DNA of 64,000 bases from an uncultured Bacteroidales bacterium (lineage in GTDB: Bacteria; Bacteroidota; Bacteroidia; Bacteroidales; Paludibacteraceae): NCBI GenBank assembly GCA_937916355.1, contig CALFTM010000057.1:14303-78302 (forward strand). Reading direction: 5' to 3'. Below the pieces are notes generated by a model. That model was not told where the DNA came from and did no database searches. It saw only the letters and a list, made by a program, of their open reading frames with translations. A program made the translations under genes and the position numbers. Of this stretch, positions 36,088 through 46,026 are shown one piece after another. Each line of letters opens with the position of its first letter. Position 1 is the stretch's first letter.

Positions 36088-36474
36088 TCACAAAAGTTCC
36101 AAATCTCCATCAACGAAACCTACCCCAATTCCTTTTTTACTCTGTAACAGAGTTTGATATTTCCCATGCTTCATATACCTTTTCAAAAAAGATTTTATGG
36201 TCGACAAGACATCCTCGTAAGTCTCTTCACACTCCCATCCCAAAAGGTTATCTCTGTTATCAAAAATTTCACTACATGCCCAATCAGGGTCATTTTTATC
36301 GAAAGAATTTGTTCCTACAATTTCCACAGACCACTCATTCTCTCCATCTTCATATAAGTTAAAACAAAACGCCACAATCTCTTCCGACAACTCTGTTGAC
36401 AAAGAATCATCAATCCATTTTTCAAATGTATCGTATGACAATCCTATATTTCCTAAAATTCCAAAAAATCCCAT
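36088..36474 (-). CDS. Small acidic protein, unknown
   Basis: A 128-residue acidic soluble protein with many aromatic and Asp/Glu residues (DPDWACSEIFDNRDNLLGWE near 63-82) and no signal peptide. I do not recognise a family. Size, acidity and isolation recall immunity proteins of polymorphic toxin systems, but no toxin gene is visible next to it, so this is only a resemblance. It shares direction with the Sel1 gene and is separated from it by about 200 bases of repeated intergenic sequence. Confidence 0.65.
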   Translation of the reverse strand: MGFFGILGNIGLSYDTFEKWIDDSLSTELSEEIVAFCFNLYEDGENEWSVEIVGTNSFDKNDPDWACSEIFDNRDNLLGWECEETYEDVLSTIKSFLKRYMKHGKYQTLLQSKKGIGVGFVDGDLELL

Positions 36475-36522
36475 AATGATATTTATTAATAATTATCAAA
36501 ACAAAAAACACATTCAATCCGG

Positions 36523-39342
36523 TCATCTCTTTGCAGACATGATGACCCTCACCTCATTATTTTGGTCGATGATACTTTTTAATGTCTTTGAAATATCTTC
36601 CTTTGTGATAGAGTCCAATGTTGGCAAATAATCTTTGTAATAGTTAATTCCATAACGATAGTATGAAAAGAGCACGCTCAACACCCAACTATTCTCTTTC
36701 TGATTTTCGGAATACTTATTACGCAAGTTCTCCTTCACTTTGTTAAAATCCGAATCCAAAGGGCCTTCGGCAATCAACTTGTCGATCTCTTCTCTGATCA
36801 ACGCCAATAAGCGATCTTCTAATTTAGGATCGGTATCGAAAGAGAGTTGCAACAAGGCTTGAGGCTCAGGAATATTATTTAGTGTTGCCCTTGTACTCAC
36901 TCCATAAGTTCCGCCCTCCATTTCTCGCATGCTTTCAAAATAACGGATATCTAAAATATCAGCAATCAGAGATAAGGTAAGACTGTTTTTCAAATTAAAT
37001 GCCATATCTCCTGAAAAGACTACCATATTGGAACACTTATCCACCTGCATCTCTCTTTCAAAACGATTTGTCACCTTTCCGTCGGCTATGCGGATTCCTC
37101 TGTCTGTCCATGTCTCAGTCTTCATTTTTTTCATTTTTGGAATGCCTCCTAAATATTTTTCAATCGACGGACGCAATGAGTCCACATTAAGGTTACCTAC
37201 CAAATAGATGGTGAAGTCTTTCGGGTCTTCAAATCGTTCATCAAAAATCTGCAAGGCCTTACTTTGCGACAATTCACTCAAACGCTCCAAATTCATCGGA
37301 CGACGTCTCGCATGATGGTTATACAACGTCACCAAAACAGAATCCTGAAAAGACTTCGCAGGGTTTTTAGCTGAATTAGCATAGACCGTCTCGTACTGAT
37401 TCAACAGGGAGGCAAAACTTTCATCATCTGAACGAGTTCCCTTGAACAAAAGATAGACTAACTGCAATAGGGTATCAAAATCCTTCACAGTTGATTGCCC
37501 AGAGAACGACTCGTCATACAACCCGACAGAAGGGTTCAGTCCAACGAATTTACCGGCAAGAACTTTCATCAACTCGACTTGATTGAATTTTCCCATTCCG
37601 TTATTCATTGCAACGGAAGAACACAAAGAACCCGACACAATATCAGACAGGTTGTCCACCTTCGAAAGTCCGCCCTCACTAAATCCTTTTATCAAAATTT
37701 CATCATCACGCAGTTTTGTTGGTTGTAGAACTACCTTCAAACCATTTCCTAAAGTCCAGACGGTTACCCCCTCAATTGCATCGCACGACTCCTCTTTTTT
37801 CACTTTTTGAGCTTTCAATTTATCGGCTATCAAGTTCTGGTCAATCACTTTTTCCTTGTATGGTTGTACCTCTTTTGTATTAATTAAAGCCAATTCAGAA
37901 CGAACCTTCTCCTCTGAAGGAAATTTCACGGACTCCTTTTTCGGTCCTGTCATCGAAACCACCTGATTACGTTCTGTCACCAATTTTTTAGCCAATATAT
38001 TAATGACCTCTAATGAAATCTGAGGCAACAACTCTTTTATTTTCGCATATTCCCACTCAATACCCGGAGCCGGTGAAAAATCCAGATAATTTCGCACATA
38101 TTCATTCACATAAGAGGAGTTTTTTGTCTTTTCTCGTTCGTTATAGGATTTTTCCATCCCACTAAGAAGGTTTAACTTTGCTCTGTCCAATTCGGCATTT
38201 GTAAAACCAAAACGCTTCATTCTCTCAGCTTCCATCAACAAAGCTTCAAAAGCCATCGCTTCTCCGCCCTCTTTTGGCACAGCCATAAGCATGAAGGCAT
38301 CAATCGGACGAACCTCTTCGCCAATACCGACATAACCTGCGGCAAAAGGAGCATCTGCTTTAAGGGCGATTTCATCCAAACGATCACTCATCATTCGTTC
38401 TATCAACGAATGAGAAAGGTGGATGAGATAACCATATTCGCTCGCTTTGATTTGATCTGGAACAGGAGCATGGCGATAAGTAATCGAGACTCTGGAGTTT
38501 TTCGCCTCCTCATCAGTTAAAATAGCAACTATCGGCTCTTCATTGGGCTGTACAGGATAGGTTCTTCTCTCATCCGGATTCTCTCTTTTGGGAATATCTT
38601 TCCACATCTCCTTCACCTTCGCCTCCACTACATCTACATCAATGTCTCCCACCACAACAATCGCCTGCAAATCCGGACGATACCAACGATGATAGAATGC
38701 CCTCAATGTGTCATAAGCAAAATTATTGATGATGACAGTATCACCGATGACATCCCTTTTGGAGTATTGTGAATTAGGATATAACAGAGGCAAGGAGGCT
38801 TTCCACAAACGACGATTGGCATCCATACGGGTGCGCCACTCTTCTCTAATCACCCCTCTCTCCTTATCTATCTCTTCTTCGTTGAGGGAAATATACCCCG
38901 ACCAATCGTGCAAAATCAGCAGTGCGGTATCGACAATACCGGGACGGACAGTCGGGACGGATTTCAAATTATAGACCGTTTCGTCTAAGGATGTATAAGC
39001 ATTGATATTGTTACCAAACTGTACTCCTATCGTCTCCAAATAATCAATGATCATCTTCCCGGGGAAATTCTTCGTTCCATTAAAAGCCATGTGTTCGAGG
39101 AAGTGCGCCAAACCATTTTGATTATCTTCTTCCAGTATCGCCCCTACATTCTGGGCTATGTAAAAATCGGCACGCTCCTTTACTACATCGTTGTGACGAA
39201 TATAGTAGGTCAATCCGTTATCCAAAATACCATAACGAAGTTTCGGATCCATAGGTATTCGATTCGCTTCAAGAGAAGCCGCAACACAAAAACCACTCAC
39301 TGCCAATGCGGCAACCACAAACAGACTTTTTATACGTTTCAT
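36523..39342 (-). CDS. M16-family zinc protease (PqqL-like), exported
   Basis: A 939-residue protein with a signal peptide (SLFVVAALAVSGFCVA) and two tandem M16 units. The catalytic motif HFLEH is at 80-84. The third ligand Glu lies in DKERGVIREEWR near 165, and the dimer-type second half has no zinc motif. Length and layout fit the PqqL/insulinase-like proteases of Bacteroidota, which cleave peptides in the periplasm or at the surface. It is flanked by unrelated genes and is likely transcribed alone. Confidence 0.9.
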   Translation of the reverse strand: MKRIKSLFVVAALAVSGFCVAASLEANRIPMDPKLRYGILDNGLTYYIRHNDVVKERADFYIAQNVGAILEEDNQNGLAHFLEHMAFNGTKNFPGKMIIDYLETIGVQFGNNINAYTSLDETVYNLKSVPTVRPGIVDTALLILHDWSGYISLNEEEIDKERGVIREEWRTRMDANRRLWKASLPLLYPNSQYSKRDVIGDTVIINNFAYDTLRAFYHRWYRPDLQAIVVVGDIDVDVVEAKVKEMWKDIPKRENPDERRTYPVQPNEEPIVAILTDEEAKNSRVSITYRHAPVPDQIKASEYGYLIHLSHSLIERMMSDRLDEIALKADAPFAAGYVGIGEEVRPIDAFMLMAVPKEGGEAMAFEALLMEAERMKRFGFTNAELDRAKLNLLSGMEKSYNEREKTKNSSYVNEYVRNYLDFSPAPGIEWEYAKIKELLPQISLEVINILAKKLVTERNQVVSMTGPKKESVKFPSEEKVRSELALINTKEVQPYKEKVIDQNLIADKLKAQKVKKEESCDAIEGVTVWTLGNGLKVVLQPTKLRDDEILIKGFSEGGLSKVDNLSDIVSGSLCSSVAMNNGMGKFNQVELMKVLAGKFVGLNPSVGLYDESFSGQSTVKDFDTLLQLVYLLFKGTRSDDESFASLLNQYETVYANSAKNPAKSFQDSVLVTLYNHHARRRPMNLERLSELSQSKALQIFDERFEDPKDFTIYLVGNLNVDSLRPSIEKYLGGIPKMKKMKTETWTDRGIRIADGKVTNRFEREMQVDKCSNMVVFSGDMAFNLKNSLTLSLIADILDIRYFESMREMEGGTYGVSTRATLNNIPEPQALLQLSFDTDPKLEDRLLALIREEIDKLIAEGPLDSDFNKVKENLRNKYSENQKENSWVLSVLFSYYRYGINYYKDYLPTLDSITKEDISKTLKSIIDQNNEVRVIMSAKR

Positions 39343-39590
39343 TCTATACTTATTTTTCTTTTTACATATTATTTCTCAAATCTCTTATTATCATTCTTCT
39401 CGACACCCACGATTATAGAGACAATTAACAAGTGCGAATTTAATAAAATGTTTGAAGAAGTCGACCTTGGAAGATGAAAAAGATTCTAAAAAATTTGTGG
39501 TCCGTTCGTTTTTATGACAATCCAAAAGCATAACGACAAACAGCACCTACTTCATAAGGAAAAAGGACGGAGCAAAGTTTCGTGTTTACT
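39343..39590. other. Intergenic region of about 250 bases
   Basis: AT-rich sequence between the M16 protease gene and the end of the type B T9SS gene. I see no terminator with a T-run and no credible small gene. The plus-strand frame reaching 39477 is an antisense shadow of the M16 gene start and is not supported. Confidence 0.4.
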
Positions 39591-42143
39591 TCACCTGCGT
39601 ATGAGGGTAAAATGACCGTAATAAATTTTTGATGTCTCAAGGAGTGTTATCACATACCAATAATCCGTAGAAGGCAATTTCACCCCATTATACGTTCCAT
39701 CCCACCCCTTGTCGTTTTCATACCCGTCATAGGATGCCAGCAATTTTCCATATCGGTCATATATCTCCACCTTCGTATCGGGAAACTTTTCGACACCCTC
39801 AATTTCCCATAAATCATTGATACCATCTTCATTTGGGGAGAAAACAGGAGAAGGTATGAGTGTTACGTCCTCCCCTTCTTCTGGCAAATCCACTTTTGGA
39901 TGTTCCTTTTCCGGAACTTTTCCCTGTTCCTCTTCCTGTTCGTCTTCCGGAACGTCCTCTTCTGGTGTTTCTGGCTTCTCCTCTTCTCCAACATCAGGTT
40001 TTTCCATCTCTTTTTCAGTCAAATGTAGGTTCACCACACTATCACACCCCATAACTGTATGATATATAATCTCATAATCATTATTCGCCTCATAAACATC
40101 ACCCTCCAACTCATAGTATCCTCCATGTTCCACCATCACAGTGTCGTAAACCACATAAGATGAATTAACCTCCACTAATACATCAATCGGAGCTATTTTC
40201 TTTCCACCTGCTAAAGTGACAGTTAGAGAGTAGAGACCCGCATCAGAGATTTGTGCGCCTTCGACATGGAATTTGCGCAGATCGCTCGTCTCACCCTTTG
40301 GGGTGCGCCACTGTAACACCGCATCATCTGGAACTCCTAACGCCTCGATTTCAATCACCGCTCCTTCACACACTGGTGAATTATGCTTCAAGGTTACAGC
40401 GACTGGCTCATCGTCTACCACCAAGTGTAATCGGGTGATACTATCACATCCATTTTTAGATTTCGTGGAATAGACATAGTCTCCTGACTCACTATAAACC
40501 TCTTCGCCCAATTCATACACCTCACCTTTTTGAATGTAAACAGTATCGAAAGCCTCAAGCTGATTAACCACAACATTTAACGGCATAGGCTCGGATTTCT
40601 CCCCATTATTGAACAACGTCAAATAGTAAGTTCCAGAAGCATCACTCGTTACCCCCACTATAGAAGGATTTCGTTCTGTAGAAACAAAACCATTCGGACC
40701 TTCCCATTGGAAGGTGGCAGACAATGGAGCATTCAACACCCTCAACCGTAAATTATCACCTTCGCAAACAGGAGAATTGGAACTTATATCAACAATTTGA
40801 TGACAATCCGTAGTGGCAGAGCCAGAGTACTTATTAAAAGAGATATAACCTCCAGACAAGGTATAATTAGAAATCACGAGAATATACCACTCCCCTTTCT
40901 GGGTTTCTGGAAGATAGCAATATTCTAACGAACTATGAGAATATGAGCAGTCTCTAAGATTACCATAAGGATAGTCCCATTCCGATCTGAAATTTTCTTT
41001 TGTGAAATCCCAATCATCAGAAGGAGCGGCATTCGGCAATTTATCATCATCCAACAACCCCTCCTCACAAACTTTGTTGAGCATCTCTATTTTTGAATCT
41101 CCATAGAAAGGGCCCCAACAAGCAAAATCAATATCTTCTCCTTCTGAATGGCTGATTTTCAAAGCAAGTTCTCCGCCCTCTTCTATTTGAAACGCATACC
41201 AAGCAGGATTCACCACCTTCCTCATACATCCTGTAGATCGATATTCGCAAGATTGGTAAACCGTTGCGTTTTCATATATCTCGTCAATTTTTTGTTCGTA
41301 CTTCACAGCATAACAATCCAAATAATCACACTCTCCACTCTCACGAAGCAAACTGACTGAGTCTATGAACAAAATATCCTCTATAGAGAAATAGCGGAAT
41401 TTCGATTTTTTTGTCGTTCCACACTCTCCAAAGTTCATCACTGATGTGGACAACTTGTTTGCTCTATAGGTTATTCCTAAAGGATTTTCATCCGTACAAA
41501 ACACGGTAACCTCATCAGGGCTACCCCATGGGCAACCATCCTCCGGAGCATCAGGGATAGCTGGCACGTCCTTTATCAAATGCAAGTAAATAATGCTGTC
41601 GCAACCATCTTTAGTTTTCAATTTTTGTTTGAAATCCCCTGCAGAACCATACTTTATGTTTCCAAACTTATAATACTCTCCCGGCTTGATCATTGCAGTA
41701 TCATAAACAGAGACCGTCGGATAGACAACCACTTCCAATGCAACAGGGTCGGACGAAATTCCATCATGGGTCATCGTCATGTAATAGGTGCCAGATGCCA
41801 AATTCGTCACATCACTAATTACAGGATTCTTTTCAATTGATTCAAAACCATCCGGACCAGTCCATTGGAACGTAGCATGAACTGGGGCGTTGATTACCTC
41901 AAGCGACAAATCGCCTCCTTCACAAACGGGATCATTGGAAGCAACCTCAATGGTCTCTTCACTTCTTGTCGTGGATGTCGAATAATTTCCAAAAAGCATT
42001 GTAGGTTGCGCTTTATACGCTGCGTTCAAAGAAGATCTCTTAGAACAGGAAGCCACCACATTTTCGGGAGACATCCATGGACACAAAGCATGAACTCCAT
42101 GTAAAAAAAGAAAACAAAAAACACCAACCAAAAATCTTCTCAT
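39591..42143 (-). CDS. Secreted multidomain protein with T9SS type B (gliding-motility-associated) C-terminus
   Basis: An 850-residue protein with signal peptide (RRFLVGVFCFLFLHGVHA). It has three Ig-like modules, each of the type PVCEGxxLxLxVxNAP...FQW.GP.GF, and each followed by a partner segment of the form YDTxxIxxGxYYELG..V....GCDSI..LHL. One larger beta-domain lies between (about 210-450), and an acidic Pro/Glu linker (KPDVGEEEKPETPEEDVPED) spans about 720-760. The terminal 85 residues (SPVFSPNEDGINDLWEI, then DRYGKLLASYDGYENDKGWDG) are the CHU_C-type domain that directs export through the type IX system. It is probably an adhesin or filament subunit. Confidence 0.88.
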   Translation of the reverse strand: MRRFLVGVFCFLFLHGVHALCPWMSPENVVASCSKRSSLNAAYKAQPTMLFGNYSTSTTRSEETIEVASNDPVCEGGDLSLEVINAPVHATFQWTGPDGFESIEKNPVISDVTNLASGTYYMTMTHDGISSDPVALEVVVYPTVSVYDTAMIKPGEYYKFGNIKYGSAGDFKQKLKTKDGCDSIIYLHLIKDVPAIPDAPEDGCPWGSPDEVTVFCTDENPLGITYRANKLSTSVMNFGECGTTKKSKFRYFSIEDILFIDSVSLLRESGECDYLDCYAVKYEQKIDEIYENATVYQSCEYRSTGCMRKVVNPAWYAFQIEEGGELALKISHSEGEDIDFACWGPFYGDSKIEMLNKVCEEGLLDDDKLPNAAPSDDWDFTKENFRSEWDYPYGNLRDCSYSHSSLEYCYLPETQKGEWYILVISNYTLSGGYISFNKYSGSATTDCHQIVDISSNSPVCEGDNLRLRVLNAPLSATFQWEGPNGFVSTERNPSIVGVTSDASGTYYLTLFNNGEKSEPMPLNVVVNQLEAFDTVYIQKGEVYELGEEVYSESGDYVYSTKSKNGCDSITRLHLVVDDEPVAVTLKHNSPVCEGAVIEIEALGVPDDAVLQWRTPKGETSDLRKFHVEGAQISDAGLYSLTVTLAGGKKIAPIDVLVEVNSSYVVYDTVMVEHGGYYELEGDVYEANNDYEIIYHTVMGCDSVVNLHLTEKEMEKPDVGEEEKPETPEEDVPEDEQEEEQGKVPEKEHPKVDLPEEGEDVTLIPSPVFSPNEDGINDLWEIEGVEKFPDTKVEIYDRYGKLLASYDGYENDKGWDGTYNGVKLPSTDYWYVITLLETSKIYYGHFTLIRR

Positions 42144-42215
42144 AAAAAAATTAAAAAAGTTTAGGTATTAGGAGGAAACATCGTATTGCAAAAAAGAAGA
42201 AGAGAGACCCTAAGT

Positions 42216-44456
42216 CTATCTTCCTCCCATATTTAATTCCACACGGTTCACGGAACTTACATTGCTATTCTTCATCAGGTCCATACAAAGATTATTAACA
42301 TCCTCCACATCATGGACATAAAGAGTAACAAACAATTCAAAAATTCCATCTTTGGTATCGACATTCAGTTTACTGATATTGATGGCATGCTCCTCCGTAA
42401 TGGTACGAATGATTTCACAAAGAACACCCAATCGGTCTACACCTTTTATCTCGATTGTAGCCGGGAAAGACAACAACTTGTGAGTCTCCCAAACTGCAGA
42501 AATGATACGCTCGCCATAATTGGATTTCAATTTCATTGCCACAGGACACTGTCTTTTATGAACAGAAAGCATTCCATCTTCCTCCATAAATCCCAATATG
42601 TCATCACCCGGTATCGGCTGGCAACAATCCGCAATCCTATAAGTAAGTCCGGCCTTCTCCTCATCCAATGTAAGAGTCTTCTTCGTATCCACCTTTTTAT
42701 TGCCAAAGAAAGGCAAAGAGGTGCTTTTCCCATCCTTCTTGAATGTAAGATTCCAATACCTCAACCACTTGCTTTGCGTTTTAAAGACTCCATTTGACAA
42801 TTCAGAAAGATTGTAAACAGACTTTCCAATTTTGTAGAACAACTCATCTTTATTGGTTTCCTTAAAATAGTCCATCACCTTTGAAAGACTGTCTGGCGAC
42901 ATCTTCTGACCATTTTCTTCCAAATAAACTTTCAGATCATGCTCTCCTTTCGCAGTAAAAGTCTTGAACTCTTTTTTGAAAAGAGATCTAAGTTTTCCTT
43001 TCGCCCTTGCTGTCACCACATAACTGATCCATTCCGGTTCTGGAACTTGTTTTTTAGATGTCAGTATCTCCACCTGATCTCCACTTTTCAACACATAACT
43101 GAGCGGCACCAATTTATGATTCACCTTTGCACCGATACAATGCATTCCCATATCAGTATGAAGGAAGAAGGCGAAATCCAATGCTGTAGCTCCTTGCGGA
43201 AGTGTTTTGATTTCTCCTGAAGGTGTGAAGACAAAAATTTCAGATGCAAAAAGATTCAACTTGAATGTATCCAAAAAATCAATCGCATTAGGTTCTGGAT
43301 TCTCCAAAAGTTCCTTGATAGTCTGCAACCACTTCTCCAATTCAGAATCATCTTTTTCTCCGGTCTTATATTTCCAATGAGCCGCGAATCCCTTCTCTGC
43401 AATATCGTCCATTCTTCGACTTCTGATTTGCACCTCAATCCACTGTCCATGCGGTCCCATAACGGTCACATGCAACGCCTCATAACCATTCGACTTTGGT
43501 GTACTCACCCAATCTCTTGTACGTTCCGGATGCGGTTTATAGACATCGGTCACTGCAGAATATATTGCCCAACAAGTTGATTTTTCATCTTCCCCCTCTT
43601 TCAGATCAAAAATGATTCTAAGAGCCAACAAATCGTAAACCTCTTCAAAAGGGATGTTTTTTGCTTGCATTTTTTTCCAAATGGAGTAGATAGATTTCAC
43701 ACGACCTAAAATTTCAAACTGGCACCCCATGTCCTCCAATTTCCTTCTGATCGGCTGAGCAAAAGAGGTAAATAGGTTCTCCCTCTCCTCCCTATCTTTT
43801 TCTAACAGTTTATGCAACATGTCATACTTTTCAGGGTGTTCATATTTGAAACTCAAATCCTCCAACTCTGTCTTAATGGCATACAAGCCTAAACGGTTCG
43901 CCAACGGAGCGTAAATATATTGAGTTTCCCCTGCAATTTTAAATTGCTTAGCTGGGGGCATAGACTGCAACGTACGCATATTATGGAGGCGGTCTGCAAT
44001 CTTAATCAAGACGACACGAATATCCTCCGACATCGTCAAAAGCAGTTTTCTGAAATTTTCAGCCTGAGCAGATGCCTCTTTTCCAAAGACTCCTCCCGAA
44101 ATCTTCGTCAAACCATCAACGATCTGTGCGATTTTTTTTCCGAAGATATTCTCCAAATCCTCCACGGTATATTCAGTATCCTCCACAACATCATGAAGGA
44201 GTGCTGAACAAATGGAGGTAGAACCCATTCCTATCTCTTTGGCAACAATCGTCGCGACAGCGATCGGATGCATGATATAAGGTTCACCAGAACGACGACG
44301 AACACCTTGGTGCGCATTCGTGGCAAAACGCATCGCCTTCTCGATAATCTCCACTTTTCCACGATGAGAAGATGATAAATAAACCTGAAGCATTTCATTA
44401 TACGCTTTATCTATCATCATTCTTTCTTCTTCAGTATGAAATTGCTGTTCCGCCAT
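42216..44456 (-). CDS. Bifunctional (p)ppGpp synthetase/hydrolase, RelA/SpoT family
   Basis: A 746-residue protein with the full SpoT/Rel layout. The N-terminal hydrolase HD domain has H63 (YIMHPIAV), H88-D89 and E92-D93 (LLHDVVEDTE). The synthetase domain reads GRVKSIYSIWKKMQ and DLLALRIIFDL. TGS lies at about 395-455 (IFVFTPSGEIKTLP) and ACT at about 670-746 (LCEIIRTITEEHAINIS). Both active sites look intact, so it can make and degrade the alarmone of the stringent response. It is transcribed after, but separated by a terminator from, the WG-repeat gene. Confidence 0.95.
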   Translation of the reverse strand: MAEQQFHTEEERMMIDKAYNEMLQVYLSSSHRGKVEIIEKAMRFATNAHQGVRRRSGEPYIMHPIAVATIVAKEIGMGSTSICSALLHDVVEDTEYTVEDLENIFGKKIAQIVDGLTKISGGVFGKEASAQAENFRKLLLTMSEDIRVVLIKIADRLHNMRTLQSMPPAKQFKIAGETQYIYAPLANRLGLYAIKTELEDLSFKYEHPEKYDMLHKLLEKDREERENLFTSFAQPIRRKLEDMGCQFEILGRVKSIYSIWKKMQAKNIPFEEVYDLLALRIIFDLKEGEDEKSTCWAIYSAVTDVYKPHPERTRDWVSTPKSNGYEALHVTVMGPHGQWIEVQIRSRRMDDIAEKGFAAHWKYKTGEKDDSELEKWLQTIKELLENPEPNAIDFLDTFKLNLFASEIFVFTPSGEIKTLPQGATALDFAFFLHTDMGMHCIGAKVNHKLVPLSYVLKSGDQVEILTSKKQVPEPEWISYVVTARAKGKLRSLFKKEFKTFTAKGEHDLKVYLEENGQKMSPDSLSKVMDYFKETNKDELFYKIGKSVYNLSELSNGVFKTQSKWLRYWNLTFKKDGKSTSLPFFGNKKVDTKKTLTLDEEKAGLTYRIADCCQPIPGDDILGFMEEDGMLSVHKRQCPVAMKLKSNYGERIISAVWETHKLLSFPATIEIKGVDRLGVLCEIIRTITEEHAINISKLNVDTKDGIFELFVTLYVHDVEDVNNLCMDLMKNSNVSSVNRVELNMGGR

Positions 44457-44500
44457 TGTAGTCTTATTTTTTTATTTTTTAACAAATACTAAATTAGCAG

Positions 44501-44534
44501 AAAAAAACGAGACGACCAAAGCCGTCTCATTTTT
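44501..44534 (-). terminator. Terminator after the WG-repeat gene
   Basis: GAGACG (44509-44514) pairs with CGTCTC (44523-44528). On the minus strand it is followed by a run of T (plus-strand A run 44501-44507). It lies just beyond the stop of the WG gene and separates it from the rel gene. The plus-strand side also has a T-run (44530-44534), so the hairpin may work in both directions. Confidence 0.8.
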
Positions 44535-44581
44535 CTATCCTAAAATCGACTGTTTTTCTCGATTTTTTTTATTAACAAGGA

Positions 44582-45973
44582 TTAGTAGCTAACCTTAATG
44601 TATTTTCCGTTAGCCTTAGCCCATGACTCACCGTTTCTATCCAAGTAGACATCCCATCCACCTTTCTTTGCCAAAGCATAACCTTCATTGTTGAAAGATG
44701 AGATATAGTCATACTCGCACTCTGTGATTGGACCACCAAATTTGTCAATCAAACCAAACTTACCATTCTTCTTTACACAAGCTACACCACCTTGGAAATC
44801 ATTAGCAGCCTCATACTCGAATTGAGTAATAGACTTTCCTTCTTTATCAATGTAGCCGAAAAGAGTCTTTCCATTATCCATTTTCTTGGAAACTGCCACC
44901 AACCCCTCTTTAAACCAAGAGACTGTAGCAAACTCACAAGGGATCACCTCATTTCCTTCTACATCAATAAATCCATATTTGTAAAATTCATTTTCCACTG
45001 CAGCAAGTCCCTCGCTAAACGCCTTTGCATCATTATAGATGATGTCATTCATTTTTTCACCCTTTGTATTCACAAAGAACGCTTCATTATCTGCGCTCTT
45101 CACTACAGCATATCCGTAGTTGAAATTACTTGCACTTTGGTAAATCAAAGGAATAATCTCCTTACCCATATCATTGACAAATCCATATTTACCTGCCTTA
45201 GAGACACGAGCCATTCCTTCAACGAAATCTGAACCGTAATCATACTTAGCCTTTACTACCAAGTCTCCCGCCTTATTAACGTATCCATATTTATTTTTAC
45301 GCAAGACACGAACCGGAGCAGGCCACTTCTTCTTCATTTCTGATTTCGCTTGTTCTACATAAAAACCAGAAGGATTATCGTAGATAAACTGTTGGTATGC
45401 CTCTTTAGTGTTTTTTGCCTGAACAGCTTTAAACTTCGTCAACTCCTCCTCCTTCAAAAGTTTTTGAGCCTCAATATCTTTTGCGCGTCTTTCTGCAGCC
45501 TGCTTCATCACCTCAGCACGATTCTTTGCGGCGATTTTTTCAGCCTCTTCTTTTGCAGCAGCAGCTTCCCTTTCAGCGAGAGCTTTCTCGTATCTGATTT
45601 TATTCAAAGAGTCCAAACGGATAGAGACCTCCTCATTGATGGTATTCATTAGCGCATACCCTTCATCCTTCACCAAAGGAGATGCAAAATAGTTTTTACA
45701 TGCCTTTTGAGTCTCTACATCATTTCCTAAAGCGTATTGAGCACGGGCACGAAGATAATTGATACGAGCATTACTCTCCTTCAACTTCGCCTCTGCCATA
45801 TTCAAAAGTTTCACAACATCTTCGTACGACTTTTGGTCAAACTTGTTCAATGCTTGGTAATACAATTCTCTCGCCTGCATATCTGCTGGAGAAACCTCTG
45901 TCTGAGCATACGCCTCAGCACCAACCAACAAAGAACCACATGCGAACAATGCATATAATATATTTTTCTTCAT
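44582..45973 (-). CDS. Exported WG-repeat protein
   Basis: A 463-residue protein with a signal peptide (YALFACGSLLVGAEAYA). A TPR-like helical part lies at about 28-110 (ELYYQALNKFDQKSYEDVVK, SNARINYLRARAQYALGND), then a charged coiled coil at about 130-185 (KALAEREAAAAKEEAEKIAAK). Seven or so WG repeats follow from about 215 to the end (YGYVNKAGDLVVKAKYDYGS, then KYGFVNDMGKEIIPLIYQSA, and so on). WG repeats form propeller-like surfaces for binding. It is 53 bp downstream of the SUMF1-like gene, so the two are likely cotranscribed and work together in the periplasm. Confidence 0.88.
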   Translation of the reverse strand: MKKNILYALFACGSLLVGAEAYAQTEVSPADMQARELYYQALNKFDQKSYEDVVKLLNMAEAKLKESNARINYLRARAQYALGNDVETQKACKNYFASPLVKDEGYALMNTINEEVSIRLDSLNKIRYEKALAEREAAAAKEEAEKIAAKNRAEVMKQAAERRAKDIEAQKLLKEEELTKFKAVQAKNTKEAYQQFIYDNPSGFYVEQAKSEMKKKWPAPVRVLRKNKYGYVNKAGDLVVKAKYDYGSDFVEGMARVSKAGKYGFVNDMGKEIIPLIYQSASNFNYGYAVVKSADNEAFFVNTKGEKMNDIIYNDAKAFSEGLAAVENEFYKYGFIDVEGNEVIPCEFATVSWFKEGLVAVSKKMDNGKTLFGYIDKEGKSITQFEYEAANDFQGGVACVKKNGKFGLIDKFGGPITECEYDYISSFNNEGYALAKKGGWDVYLDRNGESWAKANGKYIKVSY

Positions 45974-46026
45974 TTTCTTTTGAATTGATATTTTACTTTT
46001 TATTCTACAATTTCTCGTTTCAGATT

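Noticed and set aside
39091..39477. Plus-strand frame of 128 codons across the start of the M16 gene
   Set aside because: It overlaps a well-supported signal peptide on the other strand, is rich in Ile/Phe/Thr like a chance frame, and has no upstream signals.
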